Assembly: GCA_963514095.1 (NCBI GenBank)
Contig: OY741270.1
Coordinates: 26,120,571-26,184,570 of the forward strand
Length of the DNA stretch: 64,000 bases
Origin: Eutrigla gurnardus
Lineage: Eukaryota; Chordata; Actinopteri; Perciformes; Triglidae
Reading direction: 5' to 3'
In this document: one piece after another, positions 8,724 to 23,434 of the stretch
Numbering within the stretch: the first letter of the stretch is position 1
Layout: every line of letters starts with the position of its first letter
The notes under the pieces: generated by a model
The model's input: the letters and a program-made list of their open reading frames with translations, nothing else
Databases searched by the model: none
Told to the model about the DNA's origin: nothing
Made by a program: the position numbers and the translations under genes

Positions 8724-11700
8724 GTGAATAAGCCTTTTTATGACTGTTTTGCACTCACTACACTCAGATTTTGATTGACACGCGATATAGAAGCATATGT
8801 TAGGACTTTTATAGTATGACTTTTTTTTTCCCTGAAAAAATTGATCATGGCTTTTTATGGCTGTTTTGGACTCACTACACTGAGACTTGGTGCATCAAGC
8901 GATATGAGCGATTTTTATGACTCTTTAACAATTTTAAATATTTTTTTATGAATATATTCTGACTGACTTTTTTGTGAATTTTCGACATGCTATAGCATGA
9001 CCTTTTTTTAACAATATGATCAAGGCTTTTTTTTTTAAAGATTATTTTCTTGCATAGAAACCTTTGTATTTAGCGGTGGATAGAGAGGAAACATGGGAGA
9101 GAGAGGGGGATGTGACATGTATCAAAGGATCTCCGGCCGGGATTCGAACCTGAGGCTGCTGCATATATGCAGACATGGGTAAATGGCATGCACTCTAACC
9201 ACTCAACCACCTGCCTGCCGTGAATAAGCCTTTTTATGACTGTTTTGCACTCACTACACTCAGATTTTGATTGACACGCGATATAGAAGCATATGTTAGG
9301 ACTTTTACATCATTTTTACAACATTTTATGAATTTTGTCGATTTTTCACTTTTTTTTTGTCATGCTATAGTATGACTTTTTTTTTCCCTGAAAAAGTTGA
9401 CCATGGCTTTTTATGGCTGTTTTGGACTCACTACACTGAGACTTGGTGCATCAAGCGATATGAGCGATTTTTATGCCTTTTTAACAATTTTAAATATTTT
9501 TTTATGAATATATCCTGACTGACTTTTTCGTGAATTTTCGACGTGCTATAGTATGACTTTTTTTGGGGGGGGATATGACTAAGCCTTTTTATAACTATTT
9601 TGCACTCACTACACTCAGATTTTGATTAACACGCGATATAGAAGCATATGTTAGGACTTTTACATCATTTTTACAACATTTTATGAATTTTGTCGATTTT
9701 TCACTTTTTTTTCGACATGCTATAGTATGACTTTTTTTTTTCCTGAAAAAATTGATCATGGCTGTTTTGGACTCACTACACTGAGACTTGGTGCATCAAG
9801 CGATATGAGCGATTTTTATGACTCTTTAACAATTTTAAATATTTTTTTATGAATATATTCTGACTGACTTTTTCGTGAATTTTCGACATGCTATAGCATG
9901 ACCTTTTTTTAACAATATGATCAAGGCTTTTTTTTTTAAAGATTATTTTCTTGCATAGAAACCTTTGTATTTAGCGGTGGATAGAGAGGAAACATGGGAG
10001 AGAGAGGGGGATGTGACATGTATCAAAGGATCTCCGGCCGGGATTCGAACCTGAGGCTGCTGCATATATGCAGACATGGGTAAATGACATGCACTCTAAC
10101 CACTCAACCACCTGCCTGCCATGAATAAGCCTTTTTATGACTGTTTTGCACTCACTACACTCAGATTTTGATTGACACGCGATATAGAAGCATATGTTAG
10201 GACTTTTACATCATTTTTACAACATTTTATGAATTTTGTCGATTTTTCACTTTTTTTTCGACATGCTATAGTATGACTTTTTTTTCCCCTGAAAAAATTG
10301 ATCATGGCTTTTTATGGCTGTTTTGGACTCACTACACTGAGACTTGGTGCATCAAGCGATATGAGCGATTTTTATGACTCTTTAACAATTTTAAATATTT
10401 TTTTATGAATATATTCTGACTGACTTTTTCGTGAATTTTCGACATGCTATAGCATGACCTTTTTTTAACAATATGATCAAGGCTTTTTTTTTTTAAGATT
10501 ATTTTCTTGCATAGAAACCTTTGTATTTAGCGGTGGATAGAGAGGAAACATGGGAGAGAGAGGGGGATGTGACATGTATCAAAGGATCTCAGGCCGGGAT
10601 TCGAACCTGAGGCTGCTGCATATATGCAGACATGGGTAAATGGCATGCACTCTAACCACTCAACCACCTGCCTGCCGTGAATAAGCCTTTTTATGTATGT
10701 TTTGCACTCACTACACTCAGATTTTGATTGACACGCGATGTAGAAGCATATGTTAGGACTTTTATAGTATGACTTTTTTTTTCCCTGAAAAAATTGATCA
10801 TGGCTTTTTATGGCTGTTTTGGACTCACTACACTGAGACTTGGTGCATCAAGCGATATGAGCGATTTTTATGCCTTTTTAACAATTTTAAATATTTTTTT
10901 ATGAATATATCCTGACTGACTTTTTCGTGAATTTTCGACGTGCTATAGTATGACTTTTTTTGGGGGGGGGTATGACTAAGCCTTTTTATAACTATTTTGC
11001 ACTCACTACACTCAGATTTTGATTAACACGCGATATAGAAGCATATGTTAGGACTTTTACATCATTTTTACAACATTTTATGAATTTTGTCGATTTTTCA
11101 CTTTTTTTTCGACATGCTATAGTATGACTTTTTTTTTTCCTGAAAAAATTGATCATGGCTGTTTTGGACTCACTACACTGAGACTTGGTGCATCAAGCGA
11201 TATGAGCGATTTTTATGACTCTTTAACAATTTTAAATATTTTTTTATGAATATATTCTGACTGACTTTTTCGTGAATTTTCGACATGCTATAGCATGACC
11301 TTTTTTTAACAATATGATCAAGGCTTTTTTTTTTAAAGATTATTTTCTTGCATAGAAACCTTTGTATTTAGCGGTGGATAGAGAGGAAACATGGGAGAGA
11401 GAGGGGGATGTGACATGTATCAAAGGATCTCCGGCCGGGATTCGAACCTGAGGCTGCTGCATATATGCAGACATGGGTAAATGACATGCACTCTAACCAC
11501 TCAACCACCTGCCTGCCATGAATAAGCCTTTTTATGACTGTTTTGCACTCACTACACTCAGATTTTGATTGACACGCGATATAGAAGCATATGTTAGGAC
11601 TTTTACATCATTTTTACAACATTTTATGAATTTTGTCGATTTTTCACTTTTTTTTCGACATGCTATAGTATGACTTTTTTTTCCCCTGAAAAAATTGATC

Positions 11701-14700
11701 ATGGCTTTTTATGGCTGTTTTGGACTCACTACACTGAGACTTGGTGCATCAAGCGATATGAGCGATTTTTATGACTCTTTAACAATTTTAAATATTTTTT
11801 TATGAATATATTCCGACTGACTTTTTCGTGAATTTTCGACATGCTATAGCATGACCTTTTTTTAACAATATGATCAAGGCTTTTTTTTTTTAAGATTATT
11901 TTCTTGCATAGAAACCTTTGTATTTAGCGGTGGATAGAGAGGAAACATGGGAGAGAGAGGGGGATGTGACATGTATCAAAGGATCTCCGGCCGGGATTCG
12001 AACCTGAGGCTGCTGCATATATGCAGACATGGGTAAATGGCATGCACTCTAACCACTCAACCACCTGCCTGCCGTGAATAAGCCTTTTTATGTATGTTTT
12101 GCACTCACTACACTCAGATTTTGATTGACACGCGATGTAGAAGCATATGTTAGGACTTTTATAGTATGACTTTTTTTTTCCCTGAAAAAATTGATCATGG
12201 CTTTTTATGGCTGTTTTGGACTCACTACACTGAGACTTGGTGCATCAAGCGATATGAGCGATTTTTATGCCTTTTTAACAATTTTAAATATTTTTTTATG
12301 AATATATCCTGACTGACTTTTTCGTGAATTTTCGACGTGCTATAGTATGACTTTTTTTGGGGGGGGGTATGACTAAGCCTTTTTATAACTATTTTGCACT
12401 CACTACACTCAGATTTTGATTAACACGCGATATAGAAGCATATGTTAGGAATTTTACATCATTTTTACAACATTTTATGAATTTTGTCGATTTTTCACTT
12501 TTTTTCCGACATGCTACAGTATGACTTTTTTTTCCCCTGAAAAAATTGATCATGGCTTTTTATGGCTGTTTTGGACTCACTACACTGAGACTTGGTGCAT
12601 CAAGCGATATGAGCGATTTTTATGACTCTTTAACAATTTTAAATATTTTTTTATGTATATATTCTGACTGACTTTTTTGTGAATTTTCGACATGCTATAG
12701 CATGACCTTTTTTTAACAATATGATCAAGGCTTTTTTTTTTAAAGATTATTTTCTTGCATAGAAACCTTTGTATTTAGCGGTGGATAGAGAGGAAACATG
12801 GGAGAGAGAGGGGGATGTGACATGTATCAAAGGATCTCCGGCCGGGATTCGAACCTGAGGCTGCTGCATATATGCAGACATGGGTAAATGGCATGCACTC
12901 TAACCACTCAACCACCTGCCTGCCGTGAATAAGCCTTTTTATGACTGTTTTGCACTCACTACACTCAGATTTTGATTGACACGCGATATAGAAGCATATG
13001 TTAGGACTTTTACATCATTTTTACAACATTTTATGAATTTTGTCGATTTTTCACTTTTTTTTTGACATGCTATAGTATGACTTTTTTTTTCCCTGAAAAA
13101 GTTGACCATGGCTTTTTATGGCTGTTTTGGACTCACTACACTGAGACTTGGTGCATCAAGCGATATGAGCGATTTTTATGCCTTTTTAACAATTTTAAAT
13201 ATTTTTTTATGAATATATCCTGACTGACTTTTTCGTGAATTTTCGACGTGCTATAGTATGACTTTTTTTGGGGGGGGATATGACTAAGCCTTTTTATAAC
13301 TATTTTGCACTCACTACACTCAGATTTTGATTAACACGCGATATAAAAGCATATGTTAGGACTTTTACATCATTTTTACAACATTTTATGAATTTTGTCG
13401 ATTTTTCACTTTTTTTTCGACATGCTATAGTATGACTTTTTTTTTTCCTGAAAAAATTGATCATGGCTGTTTTGGACTCACTACACTGAGACTTGGTGCA
13501 TCAAGCGATATGAGCGATTTTTATGACTCTTTAACAATTTTAAATATTTTTTTATGAATATATTCTGACTGACTTTTTCGTGAATTTTCGACATGCTATA
13601 GCATGACCTTTTTTTAACAATATGATCAAGGCTTTTTTTTTTAAAGATTATTTTCTTGCATAGAAACCTTTGTATTTAGCGGTGGATAGAGAGGAAACAT
13701 GGGAGAGAGAGGGGGATGTGACATGTATCAAAGGATCTCTGGCCGGGATTCGAACCTGAGGCTGCTGCATATATGCAGACATGGGTAAATGACATGCACT
13801 CTAACCACTCAACCACCTGCCTGCCATGAATAAGCCTTTTTATGACTGTTTTGCACTCACTACACTCAGATTTTGATTGACACGCGATATAGAAGCATAT
13901 GTAAGGACTTTTACATCATTTTTACAACATTTTATGAATTTTGTCGATTTTTCACTTTTTTTTCGACATGCTATAGTATGACTTTTTTTTCCCCTGAAAA
14001 AATTGATCATGGCTTTTTATGGCTGTTTTGGACTCACTACACTGAGACTTGGTGCATCAAGCGATATGAGCGATTTTTATGACTCTTTAACAATTTTAAA
14101 TATTTTTTTATGAATATATTCTGACTGACTTTTTCGTGAATTTTCGACATGCTATAGCATGACCTTTTTTTAACAATATGATCAAGGCTTTTTTTTTTAA
14201 AGATTATTTTCTTGCATAGAAACCTTTGTATTTAGCGGTGGATAGAGAGGAAACATGGGAGAGAGAGGGGGATGTGACATGTATCAAAGGATCTCCGGCC
14301 GGGATTCGAACCTGAGGCTGCTGCATATATGCAGACATGGGTAAATGACATGCACTCTAACCACTCAACCACCTGCCTGCCATGAATAAGCCTTTTTATG
14401 ACTGTTTTGCACTCACTACACTCAGATTTTGATTGACACGCGATATAGAAGCATATGTTAGGACTTTTACATCATTTTTACAACATTTTATGAATTTTGT
14501 CGATTTTTCACTTTTTTTTCGACATGCTATAGTATGACTTTTTTTTCCCCTGAAAAAATTGATCATGGCTTTTTATGGCTGTTTTGGACTCACTACACTG
14601 AGACTTGGTGCATCAAGCGATATGAGCGATTTTTATGACTCTTTAACAATTTTAAATATTTTTTTATGAATATATTCTGACTGACTTTTTCGTGAATTTT

Positions 14701-16610
14701 CGACATGCTATAGCATGACCTTTTTTTAACAATATGATCAAGGCTTTTTTTTTTAAAGATTATTTTCTTGCATAGAAACCTTTGTATTTAGCGGTGGATA
14801 GAGAGGAAACATGGGAGAGAGAGGGGGATGTGACATGTATCAAAGGATCTCCGGCCGGGATTCGAACCTGAGGCTGCTGCATATATGCAGACATGGGTAA
14901 ATGACATGCACTCTAACCACTCAACCACCTGCCTGCCATGAATAAGCCTTTTTATGACTGTTTTGCACTCACTACACTCAGATTTTGATTGACACGCGAT
15001 ATAGAAGCATATGTTAGGACTTTTACATCATTTTTACAACATTTTATGAATTTTGTCGATTTTTCACTTTTTTTTCGACATGCTATAGTATGACTTTTTT
15101 TTCCCCTGAAAAAATTGATCATGGCTTTTTATGGCTGTTTTGGACTCACTACACTGAGACTTGGTGCATCAAGCGATATGAGCGATTTTTATGACTCTTT
15201 AACAATTTTAAATATTTTTTTATGAATATATTCTGACTGACTTTTTCGTGAATTTTCGACATGCTATAGCATGACCTTTTTTTAACAATATGATCAAGGC
15301 TTTTTTTTTTTAAAGATTATTTTCTTGCATAGAAACCTTTGTATTTAGCGGTGGATAGAGAGGAAACATGGGAGAGAGAGGGGGATGTGACATGTATCAA
15401 AGGATCTCCGGCCGGGATTCGAACCTGAGGCTGCTGCATATATGCAGACATGGGTAAATGACATGCACTCTAACCACTCAACCACCTGCCTGCCATGAAT
15501 AAGCCTTTTTATGACTGTTTTGCACTCACTACACTCAGATTTTGATTGACACGCGATATAGAAGCATATGTTAGGACTTTTACATCATTTTTACAACATT
15601 TTATGAATTTTGTCGATTTTTCACTTTTTTTTTCGACATGCTATAGTATGACTTTTTTTTCCCCTGAAAAAATTGATCATGGCTTTTTATGGCTGTTTTG
15701 GACTCACTACACTGAGACTTGGTGCATCAAGCGATATGAGCGATTTTTATGACTCTTTAACAATTTTAAATATTTTTTTATGAATATATTCTGACTGACT
15801 TTTTCGTGAATTTTCGACATGCTATAGCATGACCTTTTTTTAACAATATGATCAAGGCTTTTTTTTTTAAAGATTATTTTCTTGCATAGAAACCTTTGTA
15901 TTTAGCGGTGGATAGAGAGGAAACATGGGAGAGAGAGGGGGATGTGACATGTATCAAAGGATCTCCGGCCGGGATTCGAACCTGAGGCTGCTGCATATAT
16001 GCAGACATGGGTAAATGGCATGCACTCTAACCACTCAACCACCTGCCTGCCGTGAATAAGCCTTTTTATGACTGTTTTGCACTCACTACACTCAGATTTT
16101 GATTGACACGCGATGTAGAAGCATATGTTAGGACTTTTATAGTATGACTTTTTTTTTCCCTGAAAAAATTGATCATGGCTTTTTATGGCTGTTTTGGACT
16201 CACTACACTGAGACTTGGTGCATCAAGCGATATGAGCGATTTTTATGCCTTTTTAACAATTTTAAATATTTTTTTATGAATATATCCTGACTGACTTTTT
16301 CGTGAATTTTCGACGTGCTATAGTATGACTTTTTTTGGGGGGGGTATGACTAAGCCTTTTTATAACTATTTTGCACTCACTACACTCAGATTTTGATTAA
16401 CACGCGATATAGAAGCATATGTAAGGAATTTTACATCATTTTTACAACATTTTATGAATTTTGTCGATTTTTCACTTTTTTTCCGACATGCTATAGTATG
16501 ACTTTTTTTTCCCCTGAAAAAATTGATCATGGCTTTTTATGGCTGTTTTGGACTCACTACACTGAGACTTGGTGCATCAAGCGATATGAGCGATTTTTAT
16601 GACTCTTTAA

Positions 16611-17171
16611 AGGAGTCATCACCTGGTTTTATACGTATCCAGCCCCCCTTGGATCGCTTTGGATCAATTCGTAAAACTTATTAGAAAAAAAAAAAAAAAT
16701 TTTAATCAAACATTGAGCTTGTTCTGACCCTTTTTCGTACCGCGATTTTATCACGCGAGATTACGCGCGAGGTTTTGACTGGTCCGGATGTGCATTGTAT
16801 AATATGTAATGAGGCGCGCGTTGATTCGCCGCAGGAAGGACAGAGCCGGGGGGGCTTGCCTGCATGCAGACTCCAAAACATAATGGCGGCGCTTCGGCGA
16901 TTTCAGGTAGCGGACGGGGCGGGGTTGGGTGGTGAAAGAGGGGTGGGCTTATGCAAGTAGCCTCCACGGTGACGTCACCGAAGGCGCAGAATCAAAATCT
17001 CGTGCTTTAGGAATGCACACCCTTGTGTGCTATTCCTGTTCGGAAAAAGAGCAGAAGCGAAAAAACGGCGCCACTTTCAAACTCCAGCCTTTCAGGAAAG
17101 TTTCAACTGAGGTCAAACACAGATATGCATGTTTTAACAAGAGAAATTGCGATTTCCAGGTGATGACTCCT
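16611..17171. mobile_element. MITE with TTAA target duplication (copy 1)
   Basis: 561-bp insertion in satellite half B. It begins AGGAGTCATCACCTGG and ends with the inverted copy CCAGGTGATGACTCCT. TTAA flanks both sides (16607-16610 and 17172-17175), and the uninterrupted satellite reads gactctttaacaattt at that point. TTAA targets are used by piggyBac and Kolobok elements; the purine start fits Kolobok better, but this is inference. It has no transposase. Inside are a CRE-type palindrome gtgacgtcac (16969-16978) and an aatggcggc motif (16882-16890). The short open frames in it are not supported as genes. Confidence 0.85.
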
Positions 17172-20100
17172 TTAACAATTTTAAATATTTTTTTATGAAT
17201 ATATTCTGACTGACTTTTTCGTGAATTTTCGACATGCTATAGCATGACCTTTTTTTAACAATATGATCAAGGCTTTTTTTTTTAAAGATTATTTTCTTGC
17301 ATAGAAACCTTTGTATTTAGCGGTGGATAGAGAGGAAACATGGGAGAGAGAGGGGGATGTGACATGTATCAAAGGATCTCCGGCCGGGATTCGAACCTGA
17401 GGCTGCTGCATATATGCAGACATGGGTAAATGGCATGCACTCTAACCACTCAACCACCTGCCTGCCGTGAATAAGCCTTTTTATGACTGTTTTGCACTCA
17501 CTACACTCAGATTTTGATTGACACGCGATATAGAAGCATATGTTAGGACTTTTACATCATTTTTACAACATTTTATGAATTTTGTCGATTTTTCACTTTT
17601 TTTTCGACATGCTATAGTGTGACTTTTTTTTTCCTGAAAAAATTGATCATGGCTGTTTTGGACTCACTACACTGAGACTTGGTGCATCAAGCGATATGAG
17701 CGATTTTTATGACTCTTTAACAATTTTAAATATTTTTTTATGAATATATTCTGACTGACTTTTTCGTGAATTTTCGACATGCTATAGCATGACCTTTTTT
17801 TAACAATATGATCAAGGCTTTTTTTTTTAAAGATTATTTTCTTGCATAGAAACCTTTGTATTTAGCGGTGGATAGAGAGGAAACATGGGAGAGAGAGGGG
17901 GATGTGACATGTATCAAAGGATCTCCGGCCGGGATTCGAACCTGAGGCTGCTGCATATATGCAGACATGGGTAAATGACATGCACTCTAACCACTCAACC
18001 ACCTGCCTGCCATGAATAAGCCTTTTTATGACTGTTTTGCACTCACTACACTCAGATTTTGATTGACACGCGATATAGAAGCATATGTTAGGACTTTTAC
18101 ATCATTTTTACAACATTTTATGAATTTTGTCGATTTTTCACTTTTTTTTCGACATGCTATAGTATGACTTTTTTTTCCCCTGAAAAAATTGATCATGGCT
18201 TTTTATGGCTGTTTTGGACTCACTACACTGAGACTTGGTGCATCAAGCGATATGAGCGATTTTTATGACTCTTTAACAATTTTAAATATTTTTTTATGAA
18301 TATATTCTGACTGACTTTTTCGTGAATTTTCGACATGCTATAGCATGACCTTTTTTTAACAATATGATCAAGGCTTTTTTTTTTTAAGATTATTTTCTTG
18401 CATAGAAACCTTTGTATTTAGCGGTGGATAGAGAGGAAACATGGGAGAGAGAGGGGGATGTGACATGTATCAAAGGATCTCAGGCCGGGATTCGAACCTG
18501 AGGCTGCTGCATATATGCAGACATGGGTAAATGGCATGCACTCTAACCACTCAACCACCTGCCTGCCGTGAATAAGCCTTTTTATGTATGTTTTGCACTC
18601 ACTACACTCAGATTTTGATTGACACGCGATGTAGAAGCATATGTTAGGACTTTTATAGTATGACTTTTTTTTTCCCTGAAAAAATTGATCATGGCTTTTT
18701 ATGGCTGTTTTGGACTCACTACACTGAGACTTGGTGCATCAAGCGATATGAGCGATTTTTATGCCTTTTTAACAATTTTAAATATTTTTTTATGAATATA
18801 TCCTGACTGACTTTTTCGTGAATTTTCGACGTGCTATAGTATGACTTTTTTTTGGGGGGGGTATGACTAAGCCTTTTTATAACTATTTTGCACTCACTAC
18901 ACTCAGATTTTGATTAACACGCGATATAGAAGCATATGTTAGGAATTTTACATCATTTTTACAACATTTTATGAATTTTGTCGATTTTTCACTTTTTTTC
19001 CGACATGCTATAGTATGACTTTTTTTTCCCCTGAAAAAATTGATCATGGCTTTTTATGGCTGTTTTGGACTCACTACACTGAGACTTGGTGCATCAAGCG
19101 ATATGAGCGATTTTTATGACTCTTTAACAATTTTAAATATTTTTTTATGAATATATTCTGACTGACTTTTTCGTGAATTTTCGACATGCTATAGCATGAC
19201 CTTTTTTTAACAATATGATCAAGGCTTTTTTTTTTAAAGATTATTTTCTTGCATAGAAACCTTTGTATTTAGCGGTGGATAGAGAGGAAACATGGGAGAG
19301 AGAGGGGGATGTGACATGTATCAAAGGATCTCCGGCCGGGATTCGAACCTGAGGCTGCTGCATATATGCAGACATGGGTAAATGGCATGCACTCTAACCA
19401 CTCAACCACCTGCCTGCCGTGAATAAGCCTTTTTATGACTGTTTTGCACTCACTACACTCAGATTTTGATTGACACGCGATATAGAAGCATATGTTAGGA
19501 CTTTTACATCATTTTTACAACATTATATGAATTTTGTCGATTTTTCACTTTTTTTTCGACATGCTATAGTATGACTTTTTTTTTTCCTGAAAAAATTGAT
19601 CATGGCTGTTTTGGACTCACTACACTGAGACTTGGTGCATCAAGCGATATGAGCGATTTTTATGCCTTTTTAACAATTTTAAATATTTTTTTATGAATAT
19701 ATCCTGACTGACTTTTTCGTGAATTTTCGACGTGCTATAGTATGACTTTTTTTGAGGGGGGGTATGACTAAGCCTTTTTATAACTATTTTGCACTCACTA
19801 CACTCAGATTTTGATTAACACGCGATATAGAAGCATATGTTAGGAATTTTACATCATTTTTACAACATTTTATGAATTTTGTCGATTTTTCACTTTTTTT
19901 CCGACATGCTATAGTATGACTTTTTTTTCCCCTGAAAAAATTGATCATGGCTTTTTATGGCTGTTTTGGACTCACTACACTGAGACTTGGTGCATCAAGC
20001 GATATGAGCGATTTTTATGACTCTTTAACAATTTTAAATATTTTTTTATGAATATATTCTGACTGACTTTTTCGTGAATTTTCGACATGCTATAGCATGA

Positions 20101-22872
20101 CCTTTTTTTAACAATATGATCAAGGCTTTTTTTTTTAAAGATTATTTTCTTGCATAGAAACCTTTGTATTTAGCGGTGGATAGAGAGGAAACATGGGAGA
20201 GAGAGGGGGATGTGACATGTATCAAAGGATCTCCGGCCGGGATTCGAACCTGAGGCTGCTGCATATATGCAGACATGGGTAAATGGCATGCACTCTAACC
20301 ACTCAACCACCTGCCTGCCGTGAATAAGCCTTTTTATGACTGTTTTGCACTCACTACACTCAGATTTTGATTGACACGCGATATAGAAGCATATGTTAGG
20401 ACTTTTACATCATTTTTACAACATTATATGAATTTTGTCGATTTTTCACTTTTTTTTCGACATGCTATAGTATGACTTTTTTTTTTCCTGAAAAAATTGA
20501 TCATGGCTGTTTTGGACTCACTACACTGAGACTTGGTGCATCAAGCGATATGAGCGATTTTTATGCCTTTTTAACAATTTTAAATATTTTTTTATGAATA
20601 TATCCTGACTGACTTTTTCGTGAATTTTCGACGTGCTATAGTATGACTTTTTTTGAGGGGGGGTATGACTAAGCCTTTTTATAACTATTTTGCACTCACT
20701 ACACTCAGATTTTGATTAACACGCGATATAGAAGCATATGTTAGGAATTTTACATCATTTTTACAACATTTTATGAATTTTGTCGATTTTTCACTTTTTT
20801 TCCGACATGCTATAGTATGACTTTTTTTTCCCCTGAAAAAATTGATCATGGCTTTTTATGGCTGTTTTGGACTCACTACACTGAGACTTGGTGCATCAAG
20901 CGATATGAGCGATTTTTATGACTCTTTAACAATTTTAAATATTTTTTTATGAATATATTCTGACTGACTTTTTCGTGAATTTTCGACATGCTATAGCATG
21001 ACCTTTTTTTAACAATATGATCAAGGCTTTTTTTTTTAAAGATTATTTTCTTGCATAGAAACCTTTGTATTTAGCGGTGGATAGAGAGGAAACATGGGAG
21101 AGAGAGGGGGATGTGACATGTATCAAAGGATCTCCGGCCGGGATTCGAACCTGAGGCTGCTGCATATATGCAGACATGGGTAAATGGCATGCACTCTAAC
21201 CACTCAACCACCTGCCTGCCGTGAATAAGCCTTTTTATGACTGTTTTGCACTCACTACACTCAGATTTTGATTGACACGCGATATAGAAGCATACGTTAG
21301 GACTTTTACATCATTTTTACAACATTTTATGAATTTTGTCGATTTTTCACTTTTTTTTCGACATGCTATATTATGACTTTTTTTTTTCCTGAAAAAATTG
21401 ATCATGGCTGTTTTGGACTCACTACACTGAGACTTGGTGCATCAAGCGATATGAGCGATTTTTATGACTCTTTAACAATTTTAAATATTTTTTTATGAAT
21501 ATATTCTGACTGACTTTTTCGTGAATTTTCGACATGCTATAGCATGACCTTTTTTTAACAATATGATTAAGGCTTTTTTTTTTTAAGATTATTTTCTTGC
21601 ATAGAAACCTTTGTATTTAGCGGTGGATAGAGAGGAAACATGGGAGAGAGAGGGGGATGTGACATGTATCAAAGGATCTCCGGCCGGGATTCGAACCTGA
21701 GGCTGCTGCATATATGCAGACATGGGTAAATGGCATGCACTCTAACCACTCAACCACCTGCCTGCCGTGAATAAGCCTTTTTATGACTGTTTTGCACTCA
21801 CTACACTCAGATTTTGATTGACACGCGATATAGAAGCATACGTTAGGACTTTTACATCATTTTTACAACATTTTATGAATTTTGTCGATTTTTCACTTTT
21901 TTTTCGACATGCTATAGTATGACTTTTTTTTTTCCTGAAAAAATTGATCATGGCTGTTTTGGACTCACTACACTGAGACTTGGTGCATCAAGCGATATGA
22001 GCGATTTTTATGACTCTTTAACAATTTTAAATATTTTTTTATGAATATATTCTGACTGACTTTTTCGTGAATTTTCGACATGCTATAGCATGACCTTTTT
22101 TTAACAATATGATTAAGGCTTTTTTTTTTTAAGATTATTTTCTTGCATAGAAACCTTTGTATTTAGCGGTGGATAGAGAGGAAACATGGGAGAGAGAGGG
22201 GGATGTGACATGTATCAAAGGATCTCAGGCCGGGATTCGAACCTGAGGCTGCTGCATATATGCAGACATGGGTAAATGGCATGCACTCTAACCACTCAAC
22301 CACCTGCCTGCCGTGAATAAGCCTTTTTATGTATGTTTTGCACTCACTACACTCAGATTTTGATTGACACGCGATGTAGAAGCATATGTTAGGACTTTTA
22401 TAGTATGACTTTTTTTTTCCCTGAAAAAATTGATCATGGCTTTTTATGGCTGTTTTGGACTCACTACACTGAGACTTGGTGCATCAAGCGATATGAGCGA
22501 TTTTTATGCCTTTTTAACAATTTTAAATATTTTTTTATGAATATATCCTGACTGACTTTTTCGTGAATTTTCGACGTGCTATAGTATGACTTTTTTTGGG
22601 GGGGGGTATGACTAAGCCTTTTTATAACTATTTTGCACTCACTACACTCAGATTTTGATTAACACGCGATATAGAAGCATATGTTAGGAATTTTACATCA
22701 TTTTTACAACATTTTATGAATTTTGTCGATTTTTCACTTTTTTTCCGACATGCTATAGTATGACTTTTTTTTCCCCTGAAAAAATTGATCATGGCTTTTT
22801 ATGGCTGTTTTGGACTCACTACACTGAGACTTGGTGCATCAAGCGATATGAGCGATTTTTATGACTCTTTAA

Positions 22873-23434
22873 AGGAGTCATCACCTGGTTTTATACGTAT
22901 CCAGCCCCCCTTGGATCGCTTTGGATCAATTCGTAAAACTTATTAGGAAAAAAAAAAAAAAATTTTAATCAAACATTGAGCTTGTTCTGACCCTTTTTCG
23001 TACCGCGATTTTATCACGCGAGATTACGCGCGAGGTTTTGACTGGTCCGGATGTGCATTGTATAATATGTAATGAGGCGCGCGTTGATTCGCCGCAGGAA
23101 GGACAGAGCCGGGGGGGCTTGCCTGCATGCAGACTCCAAAACATAATGGCGGCGCTTCGGCGATTTCAGGTAGCGGACGGGGCGGGGTTGGGTGGTGAAA
23201 GAGGGGTGGGCTTATGCAAGTAGCCTCCACGGTGACGTCACCGAAGGCGCAGAATCAAAATCTCGTGCTTTAGGAATGCACACCCTTGTGTGCTATTCCT
23301 GTTCGGAAAAAGAGCAGAAGCGAAAAAACGGCGCCACTTTCAAACTCCAGCCTTTCAGGAAAGTTTCAACTGAGGTCAAACACAGATATGCATGTTTTAA
23401 CAAGAGAAATTGCGATTTCCAGGTGATGACTCCT
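22873..23434. mobile_element. MITE with TTAA target duplication (copy 2)
   Basis: 562-bp copy, nearly identical to the one at 16611 (the difference lies at the poly-A run), in the same position of the satellite unit with TTAA at 22869-22872 and 23435-23438. The identical insertion point shows that it was copied with the surrounding array segment (offset about 6.26 kb) and did not insert twice. Confidence 0.85.

Noticed and set aside
13873..16602. 68-69-codon open frames repeated in the satellite (13873, 15546, 16393)
   Set aside because: They arise from satellite units with single changes (gttagg to gtaagg) and vanish in most copies; the composition is AT-rich Phe/Thr/Tyr without domain signals.
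16761..17198. Short open frames inside the MITE (also 23024-23461)
   Set aside because: Non-autonomous element; the frames overlap on both strands, run out into satellite and have no recognisable domain.
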